The translations under genes and the position numbers were made by a program. This document shows, piece by piece, positions 55,900-64,000 of a DNA stretch of 64,000 nucleotides. The notes under the pieces are model-generated. The model was not told where the DNA came from. It did not search any database and saw only the letters and a list, made by a program, of their open reading frames with translations. The DNA comes from Sclerodactyla briareus (taxonomy: Eukaryota; Echinodermata; Holothuroidea; Dendrochirotida; Sclerodactylidae): contig JAODTK010004332.1 in assembly GCA_026419785.1 (NCBI GenBank), positions 335,129 to 399,128 of the forward strand, read 5' to 3'. Within the stretch, counting starts at the first letter, position 1. Each line of letters starts with the position of its first letter.

Positions 55900-56269
55900 C
55901 TGAGTGACAAAAGGAAACAGAATGAATGGCAGTGGTACCTACAGTTCGGTGCCAATCGGAAGCCAGGGACTTTTCCGCAGTGCTGTTGGACAAGGCAGGT
56001 CTTCTGAAATGTGCCACGCTACCCACGTGTTGAAGTGGGACCCTTTTGGAGGTGACCTGTGAAGAGCATCGACTCTGCATGTGGCTGCTGGCAGGGGGAA
56101 GTCACCCCAGGGGACACGATGAAGTGACAGGAACTGAGATGGTGCGTAGAGGGAGAACATGCAAGAGGTATGTGCTGTATGGTGCGGGTGTGACAAGTCA
56201 CTAATGATCCTTGGTACTATCTGTGAAGTGCTTTTGAGCAAGTCTATGACCTGGAAAAGCGCTCGCTAT
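55900..56269. other. PUM3 intron
   Basis: Mixed composition with open frames on the minus strand continuing past the acceptor, without family support. Confidence 0.4.
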
Positions 56270-56340
56270 TAAGCGCTTTACACCGGGCACGGACGCGACG
56301 CGCTACGAAGCGATATAAAAAAAGTTGAAAACAATAAAAT
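56270..56340 (+). mobile_element. Partial copy of adjacent CpG-rich MITE
   Basis: TAAGCGCTTTACACCGGGCA, GACGCGACGCGCTACGA and AAAGTTGAAA match the left 70 bp of the next element. Confidence 0.65.
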
Positions 56341-56346
56341 AAGTTA

Positions 56347-56610
56347 GGCCCTTTCACACCGGCGCGCGACGCGATACGACGCAATTTTTTCGAGTTGAAA
56401 TAATTTCAACTTTTTGTCGCTTGTCGCCGAGTGTCGCGAGCGATATTTTCGGTGACCAATCATCGCGCTCTGTAATATCACATGATCGGTAAGGTGAATG
56501 TCCATTATCGCTGAGCGATGAAAACATTGCCCGCCGGTGTGAAATGGTCCTGCCACCTTTTTATCACGTCGCATCGCATCGCGTCGCGTCCCGCTCTGTG
56601 TGAAAGCGCC
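56347..56610. mobile_element. 264-bp CpG-rich MITE with TA flanks
   Basis: The left end GGCCCTTTCACACCGGCG and the right end, inverted, GGCGCTTTCACACAGAGCG both sit next to TA (56,345-56,346 and 56,611-56,612). Sub-terminal CGACGCGA(T)ACGACGC blocks are also inverted. A second inverted pair (GAGTTGAAA-TAA-TTTCAACTT) lies near 56,391-56,412. TA flanking suits Tc1/mariner-like mobilisation but does not prove it. Confidence 0.7.
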
Positions 56611-56695
56611 TAAGAGAATGAGATAATATTATTATCATACAAATGAAATGCTGTAAGCCCACAATAACTGGTGGCGGGTAGTAACACACTCTGAC

Positions 56696-57985
56696 AGGTC
56701 ACACCAGTAGCTTAATCAACCCCATGTTGGTCAATGGTTCTACTGACAAGCCATCAGTACCCTAGGTCTTATCAGTAGCTTAATCAGACCCCATGTTGGT
56801 CCATGGTTCTACTGCCAAGCCATCGTACCGGGCTAGGTTCTAATTATCAGTAGCTTATCACCCCGATGTTGGTCAATGGTTCTCCTGACAAGCCATTGGG
56901 GGGGTATCCCAGGTCCCACTCGTGGCTACTCACCCCCAGGCTAGTCATTGTTCCCTGCCTAATCACTTGTATTCGGGTCCGCACTCGTAAATCACTTCAA
57001 AACCCCAGGCCTGGTCATGGTTTCTACTAACAAGCCATTGGTATCCCAGGTTTTCACAGTAGCTCAATCCAACCCCAGCTGGTCAATGGTTCTACTGACA
57101 ATCCCATTTGGATCCCCGTCTCACCAGTAGCTTAATCAAATCACCCATGTAGGTCAATGGTTTCTAAACTGACAAGGCCATCAGTACGGCCTAGACTTAA
57201 ATCAGTATGCTTAAATCAACGGCCCATGTTAGTCAATGGTTCTTAACTGCAATCCATCGGTACCTCTAGGTCTTATCAGTTAGCTTAAAATCACAACGGG
57301 TCCCAGGTTTGTCATGGTTCTACTGACAAGCCATTGGTATCCCATGTCTAGACCCGTGGCTACCATTCAAACCCCAGGCTAGTCAATTTGTTCCACTGAT
57401 CTAATCAACTGGTATATCCGGGTCCTCACTAGTAGTATCACGTCAACCCCAGGCCTGGTCAGATCGGTTCTACTAACAAGAAGCCAATTGTATCGCCAGG
57501 TTTCACCAGTAGGCGTCAATCAACACCCCGGCTGGTCAATGGGTTCCCCCTAGCTGACAATCCATTGGGATCCCAGGTCTCACCATTAGTCTTACTAAAA
57601 TCAAAAGCACGCCCAGCAGGTCAGATGGTTCTAACTAAACAAATCATTGGATCACCAGGGTCTCACCAAGTAGTCTTAATCACAAACCCCGGCTGGTCAA
57701 TGGTTCTACAAAAAAAAAAAAAAAACAAAATACCAAGCTCAAGTCATTCGTATCCCAGGTCTCACCAGTAGCTTAATTATCAAAACCCCAGGCCTGGTCA
57801 TGGTTCTACTACCAATCATTGGATCATCACCAGGTCTCGCCAGTAATCTTAATCAAACCCAGGCAGGTCAATGGTATTTCTACTGAAGCCCCTGGTATTA
57901 TGCCAGGTCTCACGCAGCAGCTTTACTCAACCCCAGCTGGTCATGGGTCTACTTAGAAGCCACTGGTATCCAGGTTCACCAGTGA
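56696..57985 (+). repeat. Minisatellite of ~68-bp units, about 18 copies
   Basis: The unit runs TCACCAGTAGCTTAATCAAC, then CCCAGGCTGGTCAATGGTTC, then TACTGACAAGCCATTGGTAT, then CCCAGG. It repeats head to tail over 1.29 kb. Copies differ more by single-base insertions and deletions, often in homopolymers, than by substitutions. This is the signature of raw long-read error over a repeat that short reads cannot polish. Two unit variants alternate in part (GTTGGTCAATGG and GGCTAGTCA..CTAATCAC). It lies in a PUM3 intron. Confidence 0.93.
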
Positions 57986-58990
57986 AGTACCATCCTCAAC
58001 AATGGCCAGCCAACATTAAAATTTCTCTCATTGCAGAATGGGTGGGTTTAGCTGATACTATCATCAGAAAGATGATCCCACACCTTCATGTCACCTTGCA
58101 ACTTCCACCTCGACTTACAGGGGTGGCTCTCTAGAGCTTGGATCAGCTTAGTTTATGGATCAAAGATTGTGGTTTGAATTCATGTTAGGCCAATCACTTT
58201 TTCATGTGTCCTTGCCATAATCCTTTATCTCAATCGTTCTTCCTATCAGGTGCTATTTGGAGATCTGTGAAAAGCTGAGGCACCACCCGCTGATTTTTGT
58301 GTTCCTTATTGCATTATTACTCTGCATCCAAGAGCACTTTGGTCAGATCCACAATGGGTGGCCCTGTCAGCACTGTTATGACAATCGGTCCAATTTGCTC
58401 ACCTCTGTGATTGCTGAGGAGTCTGTGAAGGCAGGGAGGAAATCATCAGCTGCGACGCAACCACTGCTTCATAGCTTCCATCTTATCTCCTGAAAATGTA
58501 AACTATAGAAAATGATTTTCAAGTGGCATGTTGACCTGATTTCAACCACTCTAACACATTGAATTGTGATCATAACTCCTGATGCAGCCCTCACAATGAT
58601 CAAAACCTTATCCAGCAAAAGGTCCCCCCAGGTCTGTTTCGGGTGTTTTTTTTCATGATAAAATGTTTTCACTTTGGCCAGTGATTGGAATGAACAGAAA
58701 CGACTGATGAGACCCGGATGTACGGAACAGTGCCAACATCAAATGTCAAAACTGACATGAAATCAAAAATGGATCACTATTTAACATGCTTTCAACTTTG
58801 AATCCTCATTTTTAACCTCGCAAAAGGTTTTTTTAAAATCCAACAATAGATGTTGGGGTGAATGGGTGAAAGTATCCATAAAATCAGCCCTTGTAAGGTA
58901 ATCACAAGTGACCTTCCTTAGACATTGCTGCTGAAAAGAGTTAGGGTCTGGAGAATGCACAGAGGTAATTTCACAATATGGAGGTACCTA
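57986..58990. other. PUM3 intron; no exon assigned
   Basis: A plus-strand frame after a good-looking acceptor at 58,250 (hydrophobic LIFVFLIALLLCIQEHFGQI) ends at a stop near 58,490. No family was recognised and the strand is opposite to PUM3, so it is not annotated as a gene. Confidence 0.35.
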
Positions 58991-58994
58991 TTAA

Positions 58995-59409
58995 AGGCAA
59001 GTCCAGCCAAATTATTACTCGTTTTGGTGTTATAATGTTAAGGAGATTAAAAATCATTCGAATATCACTTGGTTCCAGGTTTACAGCATGTTTGGTTGAT
59101 AAGATATGGCTTCCTCAAATTTCATATACTTTGTTGATTTCGGCAACTGGCAACCTTTTTATATGATGTCCTATCTACCTATGAAGATGTTAAGACATAT
59201 TTCCTAACCTTTTTCTCTGAAATTGAAGATATGATTGACATCGAATTGCCAATTTGGCAAAACTAGCCAACTTAGCAGTGATGAAATTGATTCAATCTTC
59301 AAAAATTCGTAACTTTATAACCATACATGCTATCAACATGAAACGAAAGTTTGATTGGCATGATTCATGAAATCAAATGACATTTACATATTTTGGGCTG
59401 GACTCGCCT
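58995..59409. mobile_element. 415-bp MITE with TTAA target duplication
   Basis: TTAA at 58,991-58,994 and 59,410-59,413 flanks inverted ends AGGCAAGTCCAGCC and AGGCGAGTCCAGCCC. The interior is AT-rich and non-coding. TTAA duplication is typical of piggyBac- and Kolobok-mobilised elements. It lies 40 bp from the PUM3 exon at 59,449. Confidence 0.82.
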
Positions 59410-59448
59410 TTAAAGGCAATGCTGAATCATGTCACATACCATTGTGAC

Positions 59449-59583
59449 CTGCAGGATCGCAGGGCCACTGACTTCTTGGACTTATCAAACACAAGCTCAC
59501 TGATGTTGTCGGCCACCATTCAAGAGCGGTTGGAGGCGGCAGTGCGCAATCTCGTTCCGACGGAGGGCTGTGTCCCTTCTTTA
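59449..59583 (-). CDS. PUM3: PUM3/Penguin-like, upstream exon (frameshifted)
   Basis: One of the best acceptors in the window (TTCTTTACATTTCCTTCTCTGCAG, split by no purine cluster) precedes a minus-strand exon ending AG before GTCACA. Frame 1 gives LRRNEIAHCRLQPLL. After a one-base shift frame 2 gives MVADNISELVFDKSKKSVAL. PUM3 has V-R-R-R-E-L-L-x-x-I-S-P-x-L-L followed by H-A-x-E-V-V-x-D-K-S-x-x-x-x-L in this position, upstream of the E-H-P-A-G-H-L repeat. Order, strand and splice sites agree; similarity is moderate. An open plus-strand frame over the same region is a shadow. Confidence 0.5.
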
Positions 59584-60349
59584 CTGCAGAGAAGGAAATG
59601 TAAAGAAAAGATTCACAGATTAGAGGGTTCTATGATTGTTTGTAGGAGAAAAGGCTAGTTATTTGCATGTTGAACAAAATATTCCCATTTGTCCGAGTGT
59701 TTTAGCAGAGGAACTAGGAATACATGGCTGCCCGTGGCAAGAAGCCCGGCTAAGGAATGCAGACTGATACGGCACCTATCTTAGTCAGTTCCAAGACCTT
59801 CAATAGGTAATGGAATGAGGACATGCAGTGTGGATTTATCAAACGTTGGATTGGGTTCTATGCCTATCTCTCATCCATCTCAGTGAGAGCGGACAGGTAA
59901 AGTCTTAAAGCCTGATCTCCATGGGTGGTGAGTGGACGCTCCACAATGTCCAACTACCCAGGATAGGGGTAGATGATGATTATTAGATATCAAGCAGGCA
60001 TATTCGACCAGGAAGCCAAAAGGCTCTGTGATTATTGGACACCATGGATGGGTGAAGTTCTTACTCTTCCTTAACATTGAGTCTCGGCTCAAACTGGGAT
60101 GAGGCAAATACCTGACATGTTTCATGACCAACTGGAAAACACCAAGAGTGAACTTACATCCACACACATCAGTTGAACTTGATCCCTCCAAGCCAAGTAT
60201 GTTGGCCCTATTACACAAAAACAATGCGTCATAAAATAGATTTGAATGAAACATAGCAGATGATACAGGACGACGGAAAAGATATTAACTTAGACAGAAA
60301 CAAATGTGAAAGGGATGATGACCACAAACCTCAGGGTTCTATAGGACCG
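59584..60349. other. PUM3 intron or upstream; no exon recognised
   Basis: A long minus-strand open frame at 59,880-60,254 has no Puf similarity and no family match. Confidence 0.4.
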
Positions 60350-61095
60350 AGACTTCTGGACTTATCGTATACACAGGGTTTTCATAATTTTACCTCTGCT
60401 GACATAATATGACCTTTGACCTGACCCCACGCCAATAGATTTAGTGTGATCGATCAGGTAATCTCCACACGTAAATGAGGTAGTCAAACAGTATGTACCT
60501 TGATACAAACCAGGAGATTCAAGCTGTAAAGTAACGTGAAGTAGACTGATATCTGTGGGTTTATTTCAAGGCAAGGATATCATTAGCAATCAGACTGTGA
60601 CCCCTCCTGATGCAATTTGGCGGTTGACCTGACCCCCAAAAAAATAGGGACAATGTACTCATTAAAACGAACCCACATACTAAGTATGAGTATTGTGTTA
60701 ACCCCAAATACAATGTATGAGCCTTCATCAATGCAATGGGAGCGAGTTATCATTTAGCAAGCTGAATGCCAAATTATCACAATTTTCCTAATTTTCTTCC
60801 AAGAAACCATAGCGTTATTTGTACTCCCCATAAGAAAGATGCATAACAAATTCAAATCTGAATGGGCGGCATTCAGACGTTGACCTCAGATGCCATTGAT
60901 GACCCCAAAAACAATAGGGATCATTTCATGTATTCAATATGGGGAACTTACATACCAAGTATAGGCTCAATTCATCCAGGTGAGTTCAAGTTATGTTACA
61001 AGAAGGCTTCACCACACAAAACACACACCATACACACACTCACTGTTATGACTGCATAGATTCCTTTGACTCCGTCAAGGAATGAAAAAAAAAAA
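60350..61095 (+). repeat. 300-bp repeat units ending in hairpin and poly(A)
   Basis: GACTTCTGGACTTATCGT..GGTTTTCA..TTTGACCTGACCCC, ATATGGGGAACTTACATACC and GGTGAGTTCAAGTTATG blocks mark about two units. The end is CA-rich, then GATTCCTTTGACTCCGTCAA.. (hairpin 61,059-61,083), then A-rich. Confidence 0.75.
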
Positions 61096-61889
61096 TCATC
61101 ATCAATATTGAGGCACTAGGTCTATGCAGGATTAATATCTACAGTGGGAGGAGAGCAGGAAAAGTAGCAGATGGAGTTTTTTTTGTTGAGTGGTGTTAGT
61201 AAATGTCAGAGTTGAGATCTGGTGTGAGGAATCTTGAAGAAAAAAACACTGTGTGTTTCATGCTCAGATGGTCCCTTTCATTAGGAATAGAAATGAACTA
61301 GTTGATATTGTTCTGTGGATGAGGATACTTAGCAGATACTTCGGCTACGCGATCTATAGTTGGTAAACCTCATCAAGATTATATGAAAGCATATCTGACA
61401 TATGAAGAATTTGTGTTGTCATTATATTTGAGTTTCAATATGGAACTTACACTAGGTGCCCTAGTGAGATTAACGAATATTACCATGGCCATTATACAAC
61501 TGGTCCCACACCAACATAGGATCTGCTGACGATGATGGGAAGTGTGTCTTTACCCAGTTCACTTGGGTGAGAGGAGTATAATGGAGTGGAGCCCCTTGTC
61601 GAGGGTATACAACATGGACTCGAGCCCAAAACTCTTGGTTACAAGCTTAAACCTCACCCTCTTTAGGGAATAGGCTACCAAGCTACCCACTTGGATTTGT
61701 ACAGTGTGGTAAGACCTAGAGTACGTCTTGATCCTGATAACATAGGGATAGTGATGTTTTGGGAAGTAACAATTACAACCAGAAGCCAAAAGGGATTATG
61801 ATTCCTCTGACTTTTTGAAACCATAGACAGAGCACCTGGGACAAATGGGAGAATGCACCAGCTCTTATGGGAACCATAAACATTGACAA
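61096..61889. other. No gene seen
   Basis: AT-rich spacer between two blocks of the 300-bp repeat. Confidence 0.4.
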
Positions 61890-63360
61890 AATTTCCCATT
61901 TTTCCCAACCAACCAATAGGGCTCCTATACTCGGATAAGAAAGCTACACACTAAAATTTAAAAGGCTTTCAGACTCTGGAACCTCTGGTGACCCTCAAAA
62001 GTGAACTAGAACGGACCTCAAAAACAATATGCGTCATGTTACTCATCATGGGTAAACACATACAGAGTATGAGCTTCATCATCCAAGTGGGGTTGAGTTA
62101 GTCCTGTTTACAAGCCCAAATGGCCAAAATAATGACTTTCCCACATTTTTCTATTTTTGACCAAAATTCACCCAGACCCGGAACCAAAAAATGGGGGCCT
62201 GTACTCTCCATAAGAAAACTATATACTACATATACTTGAAAAACCAACCCCATTCTGAACTTGTCGTGTTTTCAAGGTTTCAGACTTTGACCTCTCGTTG
62301 CCCTCAAATGACTCTGTGAACTGACCCCAAACAATAGGGTCATGTACCATCATGGGGAAACATAACACCCAAGTAGAGTGGCGGTGGAGTTATCGTGTTT
62401 ACAAGCAAAAAGTTGCAAAATATGGACTTTTCAATTTTTCTATTTCAACCAAAAGTCATCCCGACCTGAACAAAACAATAGGGGTCATGTACTTCACATA
62501 AGAAAGTTGCACACCATATTTCAGCTTGATAAATTGAAAAGTCAATATTTTGGCAAATTTTGGCTTGTAAACACGAAACTTCCACCCCACTCGGATGGGT
62601 GAAGCTCTACTTGGTGGGTATGGTCCCCATGATGAGTACATGAACCCTATGTTTTGGGGTCAGGTCAGAAGTCATTTGAGGGCAACAAGGTCACAATAAA
62701 CCCAAAATTCACCCCCGACCTGAACCCAAAACGATTTTTTCGGGTTATGTACTTCCAAGAAAGCGATACACCTAATTTCAACTTGATCAGACCAACCATT
62801 TTGGACTATCTTGTTTACAAGGCTTCAAGCTTTGACCTCTGATGACAAGATGCCTCGGACATGATACCAAAACAATAGCGTTCATGTACTCATCATGGGG
62901 AACACAATACCAAGTTGCGCTTCATTCGAGTGGGGTGGAGTATTGTGTTCACAAGCAAAACTTTGACCCAAAATATTGACTTTTCAATTTTTCCATTTTC
63001 GACCAAAATCAACGCCCGACCTGAATCAAAAACAATAGGGTTCTGTATCCCAAAGAAAGCTATACACCTATTTCAACTTGATCAGACAAACCATTTGGAC
63101 TTATCGGTTTACAAGGTTTACAGACTTGACCCTCTGGTGACCTCAGAGAACCTATAACCTGACCCAAAAAAAATGGGATTTTTGTACTCATCATGGGGGA
63201 ACCACACATACCAAGGCTGAGCGTGACCTACTCAGACCTGATTCAAGTTATCGTGTTTACAAGCTGGGCGGGTCACCACAACACACAACATACACATACA
63301 CACACGACGAGGGGACTGCATAGATTCTCTGACTTCGTCAAGTTAAAAAAAAAAAAATCA
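61890..63360 (+). repeat. Array of the 300-bp repeat with an inverted duplication
   Basis: Direct units carry ATCATGGGG at about 62,046, 62,349, 62,896 and 63,192. Between the second and third lies an inverted segment 62,528-62,690 (GGTCCCCATGATGAGTACAT), which is the reverse complement of 62,280-62,435. The array ends with CA-rich DNA, AGATTCTCTGACTTCGTCAA and a run of 13 A (63,345-63,358). Confidence 0.85.
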
Positions 63361-64000
63361 TTTAACACTGGGTGATGATGATACACATAGTTTTTATGAG
63401 AATCATATCAGTAAATAGGAAACAATACCTGAAAAGGATTCTTATCCCTTTTATCCAGAACACTGAACGACTATCAGGATGGAAGTGTGAGGTTTCTGGG
63501 TGTATTCATGTATAAGAGAAGCCTTCTTGCGGGGTGGTCATCCGAGATATCCTTACAAAGTCAACCTATCTTCCTGGAATGTTACGAATAAGATGGTATA
63601 TATAGTCATATGAAAGGAAAAAATTCGAAAACTGGAAGCACCCGAGAAAAAAAAATCACCGAATTTGCATCAGCTCAATTAACCCTTCACGTTACGACTG
63701 CTGTAGCGGTCGGCACTCTCCAAAAAATGGGGTTGTAACTCAGATATCGGGCAGTTGACCCCTTGACTTGTACAGAAATGAACATTTTGACATGGTTCTT
63801 TAGCGCTCTATAGCGCCACCCTGTTTAAAACCGTCGGCCAGAAGAAACAAGTGAAGTAACGACTTGTCACAAAACCGAGGTGGCATTTATGGCACAATCA
63901 TGCCCAAATAAAGCTGTGTGTGGGCTAATGTGGGCATATATAACATTATATCATCAATAACGGTGTGTTGGGCTACAACATTCCAACACAGATTATCATT
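63361..64000. other. No gene seen
   Basis: AT-rich sequence up to the window edge without recognised features. Confidence 0.4.

Noticed and set aside
59377..59658. Open plus-strand frame after TGACCTGCAG that looked like a terminal exon
   Set aside because: The minus strand of the same region has a far better acceptor and Puf-family text in the right order, so the plus-strand frame is a shadow of a PUM3 exon.
1..64000. CRISPR arrays, operons, prokaryotic promoters or rRNA genes
   Set aside because: Tandem repeats have no spacer structure and intron-containing animal genes are present; no rRNA-like sequence was seen.

Overview
This is a gene-poor, repeat-dense window of an animal nuclear genome. 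Introns with GT/AG splice sites, six decayed non-LTR retrotransposon fragments, hAT-type DNA transposons, MITEs and long minisatellites rule out a prokaryote. Three single-copy animal genes are recognisable, all on the minus strand and all as exons scattered in long introns: an MTG1 homologue (mitochondrial ribosome-associated GTPase, exons near 4.4 and 2.7 kb), a CLCC1 homologue (ER chloride-channel family, 28.7 to 24.9 kb) and a PUM3/Penguin homologue (nucleolar Puf-fold RNA-binding protein, 59.6 to 50.6 kb). Two further linked exons (31.9 and 30.9 kb) and one exon at 0.7 kb look real but I cannot name them. The repeat style and the protein divergence suggest a marine invertebrate, perhaps an echinoderm or other invertebrate deuterostome. 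That is an inference and not firm.

Layout. 0-7.6 kb: one unknown exon, two MTG1 exons, an eightfold 22-bp repeat and GACA/GATA microsatellites. 7.9-9.7 kb: a long hairpin with a SINE-like unit, then a complete 1.03-kb hAT-type element. 11-16.3 kb: fragments of three non-LTR reverse transcriptases and a tandem-unit element, one retrotransposon being nested inside that element. 16.7-19.6 kb: divergent satellite-like repeats including a three-monomer higher-order repeat of about 437 bp. 20.3-22.4 kb: a GC-rich repeat and an inverted copy of the 12-15 kb element. 24.9-32 kb: CLCC1 and the unnamed gene. 32.2-34.8 kb: retrotransposon end, second complete hAT-type element, GC-rich repeat. 38.8-39.8 kb: probable hAT-type element. 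41.6-44.9 kb: reverse-transcriptase fragment, then a complete hAT element with a decayed transposase. 46-49.3 kb: GC-rich repeats and 300-bp repeats. 50.6-59.6 kb: PUM3, whose introns hold a 2.1-kb hAT-type element built on tandem units, two MITEs and a minisatellite of about 18 copies. 60.3-63.4 kb: an array of the 300-bp repeat with an inverted duplication.

The three named genes act in separate housekeeping compartments (mitochondrial ribosome, ER membrane, nucleolus), and nothing suggests a joint pathway. Their exons repeatedly carry single-base indels in homopolymers and, at one or two exons, missing acceptor AGs. This pattern fits an uncorrected long-read assembly better than independent decay of every gene. 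The most distinctive signal is a family of hAT-type non-autonomous elements with 8-bp target duplications, a poly-G block beside the terminal repeat, a GCGCGC palindrome module and, in some, a core of 200-240-bp tandem units.
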